A DNA stretch of 64,000 bases from Armatimonadota bacterium (GCA_003577165.1 QEUM01000005.1:62001-126000), one strand, 5' to 3'; shown: positions 17,317 through 26,075, numbered from the stretch's first letter. Translations and numbers: made by a program. Notes: a model not told the origin generated them from the sequence alone.

Positions 17317-18120
17317 CTACATCCCTACGCCGGTGTACTGTCGCAACCCCGGCTTCCACAAGAGGGTGGCAACCCAAAAGTGCGCGAAGATCCAACCCGC
17401 CTGCACAAGAAGTAACGGCAGGCAACCTTCGACAGGCACGCGGCCGACCGCGAGGTCCGTTGGCAGGGCCGTCGTGTAATAAAACGGCAAATATGTGGCC
17501 GCTCGCGACGCCCATTCCGGCAAAAGGTGAATCGGGAATAACTGGCCCGAAAGGAACAGCATCGGGAAGTAGTAGAACTCAAACACCGCCCTGGCTTCCT
17601 CGAGGAAAAGCGCGAGCATTGAGAGCATGTACACGAGCGAATAGCTCACGAGGTGTCCGAGGAATACCGAGAGCCACACTTGCCATCCAAAGTAGGATCC
17701 CGTAAAGTCCAGATTCCTCCAATAAGCAAAGAGCAAGAGTCCGAAGATCGGTGCGAACAGTGTGGTGCGCAGCAGCCTCCACACGAAGTTTCGGATGGAG
17801 CAAACCTGAAAGTAGCTCACCGGTCTGAGCAGATGGATAGACAGCGTCCCGTTCTTGATGTCCTCTGCCAGCTCCCACATCAGGTGGCTCGTGATGAAGT
17901 TGGAAAACAGGAGCAACACGAGATAGTAGAGGACGAACTGCTGGGCAGTAAATCCCCCGATCGTGCCCCCCTCTGGAACTGCCGCAATCCAGACCAGGGG
18001 CATAATCATGGCCGGCACGCCGTCGGCGAGGATCCAGATTACGCCCGCCGCCCGATAGGCGATACCGTCCTGCATCCACACCCGAAACAGCGCCAGCGCC
18101 TTTCTCAGGCTGAATCCCAC
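17317..18120 (-). CDS. ABC-2 type transporter permease (DUF990-like)
   Basis: 267 residues with about six hydrophobic segments. The pattern WILADGVPAMIMPLVWIAA...FVLYYLVLLLFSNFITSHLMWELAEDIKNGTLSIHLLRPV matches the ABC-2/DUF990 permease family; the ELAEDIKNGTLSIHLLRP loop is diagnostic. Members usually sit beside an ATPase and a second permease. Neither is present here, so the partners must be encoded elsewhere. The exported substrate is unknown. Confidence 0.85.
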   Translation of the reverse strand: MGFSLRKALALFRVWMQDGIAYRAAGVIWILADGVPAMIMPLVWIAAVPEGGTIGGFTAQQFVLYYLVLLLFSNFITSHLMWELAEDIKNGTLSIHLLRPVSYFQVCSIRNFVWRLLRTTLFAPIFGLLLFAYWRNLDFTGSYFGWQVWLSVFLGHLVSYSLVYMLSMLALFLEEARAVFEFYYFPMLFLSGQLFPIHLLPEWASRAATYLPFYYTTALPTDLAVGRVPVEGCLPLLLVQAGWIFAHFWVATLLWKPGLRQYTGVGM

Positions 18121-18139
18121 CCCTCGAATCTACCTCGCT

Positions 18140-18191
18140 GGATATTCTGTGAACCCTCCGCCCTCTGCATGACACAGAATCAACAGAATCA
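18140..18191. promoter_or_regulatory. Cluster of ACAGAAT elements between divergent permease and sigma genes
   Basis: ATTCTGTG (18144-18151) and CACAGAAT (18173-18180) form a perfect 8-bp inverted repeat. ACAGAATCA occurs twice in tandem at 18174-18182 and 18183-18191, the last placing CAGAAT 7 nt before the sigma ATG. GGATATTCTGTGAA (18140-18153) recurs exactly, on the other strand, at 22813-22826 upstream of another gene. The arrangement suggests operator and/or promoter elements. Confidence 0.45.
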
Positions 18192-18196
18192 TCGAA

Positions 18197-18706
18197 ATGG
18201 ACCCTCTTGAGCAGAGAGCCGCTTCGGGCGACCTGGAGGCGATGGGCGAAATCGTTCGTCGCCATTACGGGGACGTCTACCGCTTCCTGCTCAACAGGAT
18301 GCCGTTGCTCGACGCTGAGGACGCAACCCAGGAGACTTTCCTCATCGCCGGAAAGCGCCTGCGTTCGTTTCGATGGGACTCGACAATGAAGACTTGGCTG
18401 TTCGGTATCGCAATCAACGTAGCGCGCAATCGGTCTCGCAAGCGAGAGAATCCCCTGCCGAACGTTTCGGACGTTGAATGCCCAGACCCTACGGACGGCC
18501 TGATCGCAGCAGGTGTGCTCAAAGGTGCCCTATCAAAACTGTCAAGCGAGCACCGCGAGGTGGTACTTCTCCACGAGATGGACGGCCTCAACTACGAAGA
18601 GTGCGCGCAAGTACTTGGAGTCCCCGCCGGAACAGTGAAGAGTCGCCTGCACCATGCCTTCCGACGCCTTCGCGAATTGATCGAGCCCGGAGTGACCGCA
18701 ACATGA
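18197..18706 (+). CDS. ECF RNA polymerase sigma factor
   Basis: 169 residues. Region 2 is clear (VYRFLLNRMPLLDAEDATQETFLIAGKRLRSFR...KTWLFGIAINVARNRSRK), as is region 4 (LSSEHREVVLLHEMDGLNYEECAQVLGVPAGTVKSRLHHAFRRLRE) with its helix-turn-helix. It is coupled by an ATGA overlap to a gene for a single-span membrane protein that probably acts as its anti-sigma factor. CAGAAT lies 7 nt upstream of the start and no ribosome-binding site is visible. Confidence 0.93.
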   Translation: MDPLEQRAASGDLEAMGEIVRRHYGDVYRFLLNRMPLLDAEDATQETFLIAGKRLRSFRWDSTMKTWLFGIAINVARNRSRKRENPLPNVSDVECPDPTDGLIAAGVLKGALSKLSSEHREVVLLHEMDGLNYEECAQVLGVPAGTVKSRLHHAFRRLRELIEPGVTAT

Positions 18707-19866
18707 CGACAAGCGACATCAGATCGGATCTGAAGGCCTTCCTCGATGGAGAAGTCGCCCCCGAAAGGGCGAGGGAGATTCAAGAGGCGGTCCAATCACA
18801 GCCCGACCTCAGGGCGGAAGCGGATTTCTTCACTCGGTTGTCGAGAAGCCTGAAGGCGATTAGCGCATCCGATGTGGAGTCGCGTGCTTCTGCCGAACGA
18901 CTTGCAACTCGGTTCGAACGGCGAGGCTTTCTGCCTTTCTTCCGGCGATACGCGTGGCAACTTGCCGCAGCCGCTGGAATTCTGTTCGTTGCAGTTCTCG
19001 TGGCCCCACGGCCAAGGAGCGCGTATGAACAGGCCGACGCGGGCAGGCTGATCACGGCCAGTCCGCCGCCCGCGGGTTCCGCTGCCGTGGGTGGCGGGAA
19101 GGCGGAGTCCAGCCTTGACGCGACTTCGGCCGAAGGCGAGCTTGCCGAGGGTCGCACGAGAATGGGATCCGAGGTCCCGCCCAGTGTTGCAGGAGATTTC
19201 CAACTCGACCGCATGGTCATTCGCACCGCTGTTCTCCGCGTGAGAGTTGAGAATGTCGCATCCGCCGAGAAATCCGTTCGCAAATGGGTCGCAGGGTCGA
19301 ACGGATTCATCGAGGACGAGCAGAGCAGCCGGTTGGATGGCTCCGAACCGTCGACGCTCTTCGTCGTTCGCGTCCCCGAGAAACTCTTCGACGCCGCCCT
19401 CGACTACTTCCAGTCGCTTGGCGTGACGGCGGACCGAAGCATCGACGGACAGGATGTCACGTCTCAAATCGTTGATCTGGAGCAGAGAGTCAAGACACTG
19501 AAGGCCCAAGAAGAGACTTACCGGAACATCCTTCGCCAAGCGCGCCGGGTGGGGGAAGTTCTCGAAGTGCAGGATTACTTGACGAGAATCCGGACGGAGA
19601 TCGAGAGCATCGAGGCACAGGCAAAGCAGTTGAAGTCACTCGCCCGTCTCTCGACGATCACTCTCACGCTTCAGCAGCGCGTCGGATCGGAGAAGCCGGG
19701 TGAAGATCCGAACTGGGCGTCTGAGGCTTGGGCGAAGGCGGTGCGCTCCCTCGGTTCCGTGCTGCAAGCGTTAGCCACCGCAATCATCTACGTCTTCGTC
19801 ACATCGCCGATTTGGCTCCCGGCAACCCTCATTCTCTGGTTTGTTGTTCGAAGGCTTAAGCGATAA
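18703..19866 (+). CDS. Membrane DUF4349 protein with anti-sigma-like N-terminus
   Basis: 387 residues from the ATG overlapping the sigma stop; the frame is open upstream but only through the sigma gene. Residues 1-75 (DLKAFLDGEVAPERAREIQEAVQSQPDLRAEADFFTRLSRSLKA) resemble the cytoplasmic helical domain of anti-sigma factors but lack the zinc HxxxCxxC motif. A transmembrane helix follows at about 88-103, then a Pro/Ala/Gly linker and a DUF4349 domain (MVIRTAVLRVRVENV...LFVVRVPEKLFDAALDYFQSLG...TSQIVDLEQRVKTL) with a coiled coil. A second C-terminal membrane helix ends in RRLKR. The fusion suggests that an extracytoplasmic DUF4349 sensor controls the sigma factor. Confidence 0.85.
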   Translation: MTTSDIRSDLKAFLDGEVAPERAREIQEAVQSQPDLRAEADFFTRLSRSLKAISASDVESRASAERLATRFERRGFLPFFRRYAWQLAAAAGILFVAVLVAPRPRSAYEQADAGRLITASPPPAGSAAVGGGKAESSLDATSAEGELAEGRTRMGSEVPPSVAGDFQLDRMVIRTAVLRVRVENVASAEKSVRKWVAGSNGFIEDEQSSRLDGSEPSTLFVVRVPEKLFDAALDYFQSLGVTADRSIDGQDVTSQIVDLEQRVKTLKAQEETYRNILRQARRVGEVLEVQDYLTRIRTEIESIEAQAKQLKSLARLSTITLTLQQRVGSEKPGEDPNWASEAWAKAVRSLGSVLQALATAIIYVFVTSPIWLPATLILWFVVRRLKR

Positions 19867-19899
19867 CCTGTTGATAGGTGATTCCGGAATCCGGCAGGT

Positions 19900-21282
19900 A
19901 TGCTCGGACCGGATCTCGTGGCCGACCCGACTCGAACTACGCCGGATGTAGAACTGCTGGAGGCCCTTCTCGACCAGGGCCGGACGGCGGACGCTGTCGG
20001 CCTACTTGTGCCTTTGCACACGGCAGATGCTGCGGCGGCGATTACGGAACTTCCGCCCGAACATCGCGCCGTCGTGCTTGCCAATCTCGAGCCGGACCTC
20101 GCCGCAGAGATCGTCGAAGACCTTCCCTACGACGTTGTTGTCCGAACCTTCGAAGACCTCGATCCGGAAATCGCCGCCGCTATTCTGAAGGAAGCCAAGA
20201 CCGACACGGAGGCGGACATTCTTCAGGACATCCCCGAGGAGAGGGCCGAGGCAATTCTCGCGCGCTTGGATGTCGCGGAGGCTGCGATTGCTCGCGAGAT
20301 GCTCGCATACGACGAGGACTCGGCTGGCGGCCTCATGGGAAAGGAGTACGTCGCCATCCCCCCCGGTCTCACGTCGCGGGAGGCTGTCCGAGTGCTCCGA
20401 TCTCGAAGAGCGGAAATTCGTGAATTTCCAGTGGGCTACATCTACGTTGTCGACTCGCACGGCAAACTGAGGGGCGTCGTTGGCCTCCGCTCATTGCTCC
20501 TCTGCGATCCGGATGCCACGATCGCGGACTTGATGAATCCACAACCGGTCACAGTACCGCCCACCATGCCCGGCGAGGAACTCGTCAAAATCTTCCGGCG
20601 CTATCACTTCATCGCAATACCTGTCGTGCACGACGATGGACGCCTGCTGGGAATCGTCACTCAAGAGGACGCCTTAGCGTTCGAGAAAGAGGAGAGCGAC
20701 GAAGAACTGCTGCAGATCAGCGGCATCGTCACAGGCGAGGAACTTCGCGAGATGCCGACGCTTCAGCGCGCGTCGCGAAGGCTGTACTGGCTGTCGCTCA
20801 AAATCGTGCTGAACGTGGCGGGCGCGGCCGTCATCGCGAAATACGAATCAACGCTCGCACAAATGGCGGCGATCGCCGTTCTTCTCCCCATCGTCAGCGA
20901 CATGGGGGGCTCAGCGGGCAGCCAGGCTGTCGCAGTCAGCATTCGCGAACTCGCGCTCGACCGAGTCCGACCCAAGGAGTTTCTCGAAGTCCTCGGCAAG
21001 GAGATCGCCGTCGGCCTCTTCAACGGCCTCGTCCTCGGGGCAATCGTCGCGCTGGGCGCTTGGATCTGGAAAGGCAGCCCCATGCTGGCAGCGCTTGCGG
21101 CCATCGCGGTCGGCTTCAACACCATCCTGGCCGTCTCAGTTGGAGGTCTCCTGCCGCTGGTTCTCAGGCGCTTCAAGTTCGACCCTGCGATTGCGTCGCT
21201 TCCCCTGCTCACGACCATCACCGATTTCTGTGGCTTCCTGCTCACGCTTTCTCTCGCCTCACGCTGGATCGACTCATTCTGA
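19900..21282 (+). CDS. mgtE: Magnesium transporter MgtE
   Basis: 460 residues. An N-terminal superhelical MgtE N domain (residues 20-130, with LPPEHRAVVLANLEPDLAAEIVEDLP and YDEDSAGGLMGKEYVAI) is followed by two CBS domains (about 140-260) and a five-helix membrane domain. The last contains the pore-region VLLPIVSDMGGSAGSQAVAVSIR. This is a Mg2+ channel gated by cytoplasmic Mg2+ binding to the N and CBS domains. No M-box or other magnesium riboswitch is visible in the short upstream gap. Confidence 0.95.
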   Translation: MLGPDLVADPTRTTPDVELLEALLDQGRTADAVGLLVPLHTADAAAAITELPPEHRAVVLANLEPDLAAEIVEDLPYDVVVRTFEDLDPEIAAAILKEAKTDTEADILQDIPEERAEAILARLDVAEAAIAREMLAYDEDSAGGLMGKEYVAIPPGLTSREAVRVLRSRRAEIREFPVGYIYVVDSHGKLRGVVGLRSLLLCDPDATIADLMNPQPVTVPPTMPGEELVKIFRRYHFIAIPVVHDDGRLLGIVTQEDALAFEKEESDEELLQISGIVTGEELREMPTLQRASRRLYWLSLKIVLNVAGAAVIAKYESTLAQMAAIAVLLPIVSDMGGSAGSQAVAVSIRELALDRVRPKEFLEVLGKEIAVGLFNGLVLGAIVALGAWIWKGSPMLAALAAIAVGFNTILAVSVGGLLPLVLRRFKFDPAIASLPLLTTITDFCGFLLTLSLASRWIDSF

Positions 21283-21318
21283 GCCTAAGTGCCGTTTAGG
21301 TACACTTTCGCGCCGTAC

Positions 21319-22413
21319 ATGGCAACCCTGGCCGCCGCTCCCAGCCCCTCGAATCTCCGGCCCATAGTCGACAAAGTCCTCGCCAACGAGCGCATCGACG
21401 CCGAGGATGCCCTCACGCTGTTTAGCACACCCAACCTCAACCTTCTCGCTCACCTCGCGCACACAAGAAGGCAGCAACTCGTTCCCGGCAACACCGTCAC
21501 ATACGTCATTGGGCGGATCCTCAATTACACGAACGTCTGTTGGGTTCGCTGCAAGTTCTGCGCGTTCTACCGTGTGCCCGGACACGATGAGGGCTATCTG
21601 CTTTCCGACGACGAAATCCTTCGGAAAGTCAAAGACACCGTAGACCAGGGCGGCGTCGAGATTCTCTTCCAGGGCGGCCTCAATCCGAAACTCAAGATTG
21701 ATTACTTCGAAGGGATATTCAGAAAAATCACCGAAGCCTATCCGAACGTCATATTGCACGCCCTCAGCCCCGCGGAGATCATCTACATCGCGCACATTAG
21801 CAAACTCACACTGCGCGAATGCCTGAAGAGACTCCACGCGGCCGGCCTCCACAGCATTCCCGGCGCAGGCGGCGAAATTCTGGTAGACCGCGTGCGGAAG
21901 ATCATCGCGCCGTACAAGGACACCACAGAGGAGTGGCTCGACTGCATGCGCACCGCCGCAGACCTAGGCATCCGCTCCACGGCGAGCATGATGTTTGGCC
22001 ACGTGGAGACGATCGAAGACAGGATCGAACACCTTCAGAGGATTCGCGACCTGCAGGACGAATGCTCGCCGTTCCGTGCGTTCATCACATGGAACTTCCA
22101 ACCCGAAGACACGCAACTTCCGATCCCGAAGAAGGCGAGCGGGTTCGACTACTTGCGAACTTTGGCGGTTTCGCGGATCTTCCTCGACAACATCGCCAAC
22201 GTGCAGGTCTCCATCCTAACTCAAGGACCGAAGGTCGCACAACTCGGGCTGCGTTTTGGCGCGAACGATTTCGGTAGCGTGATGATCGAGGAGAACGTCG
22301 TGTCCGCGGCAGGAGACAAGTTCATCCTGAGCGCTGATGAGTTCGAAAGACTGATCGGCGACGCAGGCTTCGAGCCACGCCGCCGAAACACAAGATACGA
22401 AATAGTTGAGTGA
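21319..22413 (+). CDS. mqnC: Cyclic dehypoxanthinyl futalosine synthase (radical SAM)
   Basis: 364 residues from ATG 21319; an in-frame ATG at 21289 would add ten residues. The radical SAM motif is CWVRCKFCAF (CxxxCxxC, near residue 75-82), followed by FYRVPGHDEGYLLSDDEIL, GGVEILFQGGLNPKL, LHALSPAEI and IPGAGGEILVDRVR, all MqnC-specific. It converts dehypoxanthine futalosine to the cyclic form in the futalosine pathway to menaquinone. No other mqn gene adjoins it. TACACT lies 12 nt upstream of the chosen ATG. Confidence 0.95.
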   Translation: MATLAAAPSPSNLRPIVDKVLANERIDAEDALTLFSTPNLNLLAHLAHTRRQQLVPGNTVTYVIGRILNYTNVCWVRCKFCAFYRVPGHDEGYLLSDDEILRKVKDTVDQGGVEILFQGGLNPKLKIDYFEGIFRKITEAYPNVILHALSPAEIIYIAHISKLTLRECLKRLHAAGLHSIPGAGGEILVDRVRKIIAPYKDTTEEWLDCMRTAADLGIRSTASMMFGHVETIEDRIEHLQRIRDLQDECSPFRAFITWNFQPEDTQLPIPKKASGFDYLRTLAVSRIFLDNIANVQVSILTQGPKVAQLGLRFGANDFGSVMIEENVVSAAGDKFILSADEFERLIGDAGFEPRRRNTRYEIVE

Positions 22414-22430
22414 GTGTCGCTCGAACGGAC

Positions 22431-22766
22431 TCAGAGGCCCTTTTCGCGCATCGCCTGCTTGAGCCTCTTGGTCTCGCCCATCAACTTGAGGCAACGCTCC
22501 ACTTGTTCGCGGCCATAGAGAGGCTGCACGAACTTCGAATTCTTCTCGAACGCCTTTGCGACTCGAAATCCTGCGTCCGCAAGAGCCTTCCGCACTGAAG
22601 TTAGGTCCTTCCTCTTGTCCATCACGAATCGAAGTTCGAACCCCTTCTTGTAGGCCTCGTGGCCCTCATCCATGCGGTCGGGATTAGGAACTCGCAGGTA
22701 CGCCCGGTCGTTGAAGTGAGCCTTCAACGTCGAAACGGCTGAATTGAGATTGCTGCTTGTTTTCAT
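22431..22766 (-). CDS. Small basic protein of unknown function
   Basis: 111 residues from ATG 22766, preceded by GAAGAAGG; the frame also opens at a GTG at 22817, which would add a Gly/Arg-rich leader. The sequence is Lys/Arg rich and helical (HFNDRAYLRVPNPDRMDEGHEAYKKGFELRFVMDKRKDL...VRKALADAGFRVAKAFEKNSKFVQPLYGREQVERCLKLM). I do not recognise a family. The PLYGREQVERCLKL end suggests a folded domain, not an antisense artefact. It lies convergently after mqnC, with a GGATATTCTGTGAA element upstream on its strand. Confidence 0.7.
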   Translation of the reverse strand: MKTSSNLNSAVSTLKAHFNDRAYLRVPNPDRMDEGHEAYKKGFELRFVMDKRKDLTSVRKALADAGFRVAKAFEKNSKFVQPLYGREQVERCLKLMGETKRLKQAMREKGL

Positions 22767-22963
22767 CTGCCTTCTTCGTCGGACCCATATCCGGGCCCTC
22801 CCGCCTCCTTCTTTCACAGAATATCCGAACTCGCCTGCGCGAATGTGGGATTCAGGCCCATAAGGCCACCGCTCGCCGTCAGACGACCGATTTTAGGCCA
22901 TTCCCTGGGCGAGATTTCCACCTCGGAGTCACCCCCCCGAAGAAATTCCTGTCACCGTAGCGA
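22767..22963. other. Intergenic region of 197 nt
   Basis: This holds no convincing open frame. It carries the element at 22813-22826 that is shared with the sigma-gene upstream region, oriented toward the small basic protein gene. Nothing else is recognisable. Confidence 0.6.
22813..22826 (-). promoter_or_regulatory. Second copy of the GGATATTCTGTGAA element
   Basis: An exact 14-nt copy, on the minus strand, of the element at 18140-18153. TATTCT could act as a -10 with transcription starting near 22811, leaving a leader of about 45 nt before ATG 22766. Confidence 0.4.
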
Positions 22964-24529
22964 CTATCGGAGGCGGAAACTGCCGATCCACGTCACCCAG
23001 GAACCCGACTCGTCGGCCGTTTCACCGATCGCCCAGAACAGGCCGGCCTCGACAGGGTCCGCCTGCACCGAAAAATAGTCCCCCCACCGCTCGACGCCCT
23101 CCTCGAAGGCATCGAAGTGCCGCACCGAGCTTCTCAGTTCAGCAGGTCCTGCCACCGACCCGGGCGGGTCGCTTGCCAGGCGGCCGGTTACGTAGACGGC
23201 GGGATAAGTGTCGTCCGAAGACGCCGAGACCACGAACCCGAGCGAGCCATCGCTGCCAAATGCGAGCGCAGATGCGCTGGTGAACGAGTCTCGCGTGCCG
23301 GTTATCGAACCGACTTGAACAAGTGTGGGTGTCTCAAAATCGCTGAGGTCGGCTTCATACCATCGGGCCGAAGTCCGATCGCTGTCAGGCTCCTTCATGA
23401 CGTGGAGCGTAGCGAGCCGATGTCCCTGCCGACTGGAGCTGATCAGACGGAATCCGCACGGGTCGATGCGGTCGTCCGTACCCCGCATCGGAATCCCTCT
23501 CGGCGGGCGCGCTGCTTCTGGAACCCCGATTTCTGTGCGTTCCACTTGGAGATTGCCGTCCGTGTAAACCAGTTTGTGGAATGTCACCAGGTCATCCGCG
23601 AACGCATAACTTGCTCCCAGCGCGAACTCTTCCCCGCCGTCGCCCTGTGCGAGTTGTACTGTGAAGTGATCTCCAGACGTGTCCAGCACGTCAACCCACC
23701 GGACTGGCTTCCCCGCATACGCGTCGTCTTTCGGGAGCGCGCGGTAGATAACTCCCGACCAGTCGCCGGCCTCATAGTCGTACAAGTTCCCCGTGACGAC
23801 AATTGCATCCCTCGTAACCGCTACGGTCGCGTAGTCGACCCAGAGCGACTCTTTCTCTTGTTTGACCAGCGAGTCCATTTTCAGCAGATTCCAAGTTCCA
23901 ACCGGATCCTCGTCGTCTGAGATTGCGAGGAGGATCGAGCTCTGCTTCTTTGTCTCGCTCCGGTGCAGCACCAAAAGCACATGGCGCTTTGCGGAGGCAT
24001 CGTAAACGAGTTTCGGATCGAAGAGATCGCCTTGCAACCCGAACGGCTTGAAGAACGAGTTCGCCTGATCGGGCCCAAGCGGCATTTCGAACAGTTTTTC
24101 ACCCGCCTTGCTGTAACCTGCGAGGTCCGTGTTGGTCGCGATCACCAGATTTGTCGGGCCTACCGAGAGCGCAGGATCGGGTGGCAAGTATCCAGTCGCA
24201 CGCAGTCCGGAAAACGACGAGACCACTTTCGTCTCGTCCTCCCATCGGACGCCTCCGACGCGCATGGAAGCGGTCTTCAATCGTCCTCGCGACTTGATCT
24301 GAGGGAGTTCGTGCTCCGGTCGCGGTGTTCCCACCGTCTTCGGCCGTGCAAGGCCGGATTTTATTCGATTTGTGTCGATCTTGCCCACAACTGCTCGCAC
24401 ACTCGCACTCTTCGGCAGGTTTCCAGCCAGCGTTCGAAGTCTCCGAACCTCTTGCGCCTGCAGTGATGATGTGCTTACCATCAGCGCCCCCGCCAAGGCC
24501 CACCAAATCCTATTGACCGAAATCATCAT
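22964..24529 (-). CDS. Secreted protein of unknown function (possible beta-propeller)
   Basis: 521 residues with a signal peptide (WWALAGALMVSTSSLQAQE). After a basic linker the sequence has repeated blade-like segments: GYLPPDPALSVGPTNLVIATNTDLAGYSKAGEKLF, DPKLVYDASAKRHVLLVL, SVQADPVEAGLFWAIGE. These resemble bacterial secreted proteins annotated only as hypothetical or exo-alpha-sialidase-like. No catalytic motif was recognised. It lies 6 nt downstream of a lipoprotein gene, so the two are probably one operon. Confidence 0.78.
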   Translation of the reverse strand: MMISVNRIWWALAGALMVSTSSLQAQEVRRLRTLAGNLPKSASVRAVVGKIDTNRIKSGLARPKTVGTPRPEHELPQIKSRGRLKTASMRVGGVRWEDETKVVSSFSGLRATGYLPPDPALSVGPTNLVIATNTDLAGYSKAGEKLFEMPLGPDQANSFFKPFGLQGDLFDPKLVYDASAKRHVLLVLHRSETKKQSSILLAISDDEDPVGTWNLLKMDSLVKQEKESLWVDYATVAVTRDAIVVTGNLYDYEAGDWSGVIYRALPKDDAYAGKPVRWVDVLDTSGDHFTVQLAQGDGGEEFALGASYAFADDLVTFHKLVYTDGNLQVERTEIGVPEAARPPRGIPMRGTDDRIDPCGFRLISSSRQGHRLATLHVMKEPDSDRTSARWYEADLSDFETPTLVQVGSITGTRDSFTSASALAFGSDGSLGFVVSASSDDTYPAVYVTGRLASDPPGSVAGPAELRSSVRHFDAFEEGVERWGDYFSVQADPVEAGLFWAIGETADESGSWVTWIGSFRLR

Positions 24530-24535
24530 AAGCCA

Positions 24536-25396
24536 TCACTCCTTGATAGAAACCACCGTCTTCGCCGTCATCAACGCCGGAATCTCACCCCTCGTCGGAT
24601 GCGTGGCTCGGTCGGTTCTGGCCTTTTGTGTCAATTCAGCCGAGATCAGCATTCCATCGCTAACATCCACGAAGTACGTCCCCTCCATCGAGATGCTGCC
24701 ATCTTGGCTTTTGGCAACCATCTTGATCCTGTAGGCGTCTCGGCCATGACGCTTTTCCCTTCCGACGAGAGTGTAAGTCTCTTCGATCTCGGCGTCCCCG
24801 GCCACAGAACTGCGCACGCTCGTAGTAGACCAGGCGCTCCCGGCTTCGAGGCCGGATTCCGGGAACGGCAACACTCCGACCAACAGCAGGCCGGCGAGCA
24901 TCCCTGTCGGCGCCGTGATGGGGCGACCTCGGTCATCGATCTTGATCTGCGCTCCCTGCGGCGGACTTTGTCCCCCGTTTTCCAAAGTGATCGGACCGGA
25001 GACGAAGCGCAGCGTGCGGACTTCTTTCGCTGCTTCGCGCACGTCCACCTCGAACCCCACGTCGAAACCCGTCTTGACATCCTGCATGTCACTCGGCCTT
25101 AGGTAGGCGGCGTCGAAGGCCACGACCACGTCTGAACGCAGCTCGTACTTCCAGATCTTCCCCTTCTCGGGTCTGAATCGAAGCCGTACTCCGTCCTCAA
25201 CGGGCCTGCTGGGTTCGCTGACTGGCTGAGGCGCGACTTGCTCACCGATCTCCGGCGCGTCGCCCGTATCCTCCTGAAGGGTCGGCTCGTTCTGCGCCGG
25301 CTTCGAAGGCGGCGGGCTTGCCGTCTTGCCCGTGCAGCCGAACAGCACAGCAAGCAGGATGGCCGCCAGAAATGAGGAAAGGAGAGGCCGCTTCAA
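24536..25396 (-). CDS. Lipoprotein of unknown function
   Basis: 286 residues. A type II signal peptide ends in the lipobox VLFGC (Cys near residue 21), followed by a Pro/Glu-rich tether to about residue 65. The body (RLRFRPEKGKIWKYELRSDVVVAFD...DDRGRPI...ETYTLVGREKRHGRDAYRIKMVAKSQDGSISMEGTYFVDVSDGMLISAEL) has the alternating-strand look of a beta-barrel or lipocalin-like fold seen in DUF6263-type proteins. Function is unknown. It heads a two-gene unit with the downstream secreted protein and is divergent from the flavin reductase-like gene. Confidence 0.8.
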   Translation of the reverse strand: MKRPLLSSFLAAILLAVLFGCTGKTASPPPSKPAQNEPTLQEDTGDAPEIGEQVAPQPVSEPSRPVEDGVRLRFRPEKGKIWKYELRSDVVVAFDAAYLRPSDMQDVKTGFDVGFEVDVREAAKEVRTLRFVSGPITLENGGQSPPQGAQIKIDDRGRPITAPTGMLAGLLLVGVLPFPESGLEAGSAWSTTSVRSSVAGDAEIEETYTLVGREKRHGRDAYRIKMVAKSQDGSISMEGTYFVDVSDGMLISAELTQKARTDRATHPTRGEIPALMTAKTVVSIKE

Positions 25397-25454
25397 CGAG
25401 GCTCAGATTGTACAGCCTATCGGACCGCGGCCGAGCGCCAGCCATAATCACGCC

Positions 25455-26075
25455 TTGCCCCACGAAAGCCTGGACCCGGCGCAGATGGACAGTCAGGACC
25501 TGTATCGCCTGCTCGTTTCCGCCGTCGTTCCGCGCCCGATCGCCCTTGTCAGCACCGTGGACGCCGACGGACGCCCGAACCTCGCGCCGTTCAGTTTCTT
25601 TCAGCTCGGGGGCGTTGCGCCAGCCAGCCTCGTCGTCAGCATCACGGCAGGCTCGGAAGGCTGGGAGAAGGACACGCTCGCCAACCTAAGGGCCACGGGC
25701 GAGTTCGTCGTCAACCTCGTCACGCGAGAGATGGTCGAAGGCATGAACCTGACGAGCAGGCGACTGCCCAAAGGCGACGACGAATGGCAACTGACTTCCT
25801 TCAGTCACGTGTCGTCTGACGTCGTCCGGCCGGACGGCGTAGCCGAGAGCCCCATGCGATTCGAGTGCCGAGTTCATACGATCGTCGAACACGGAACGGA
25901 AAAGGGATCGGCGCGATATGTCATCGGGGAGATACTGAGAATCCACACCCACGTGCGAGAGGACGGCACAGCGTTTTTACCGGTAGGAAGAATGGGCGGA
26001 GCCTGGTACATTGATACGGCTGTGCCGGAACTGTTTCACCTGGAGCGACCATCAGACGAAGAGCGCCGTCCTTAA
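25455..26075 (+). CDS. Flavin reductase-like domain protein
   Basis: About 206 residues from a TTG at 25455; ATG 25485 is an alternative, and the frame opens at 25326 but overlaps the divergent lipoprotein gene. YRLLVSAVVPRPIALVSTVDADGRPNLAPFSFFQLGGVAPASLVVSI is the classic FMN-binding split-barrel start, with GEFVVNLVTREM downstream. These proteins bind FMN and reduce flavins or act as oxidoreductases of unknown substrate. No partner monooxygenase is nearby. Confidence 0.87.
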   Translation: MPHESLDPAQMDSQDLYRLLVSAVVPRPIALVSTVDADGRPNLAPFSFFQLGGVAPASLVVSITAGSEGWEKDTLANLRATGEFVVNLVTREMVEGMNLTSRRLPKGDDEWQLTSFSHVSSDVVRPDGVAESPMRFECRVHTIVEHGTEKGSARYVIGEILRIHTHVREDGTAFLPVGRMGGAWYIDTAVPELFHLERPSDEERRP

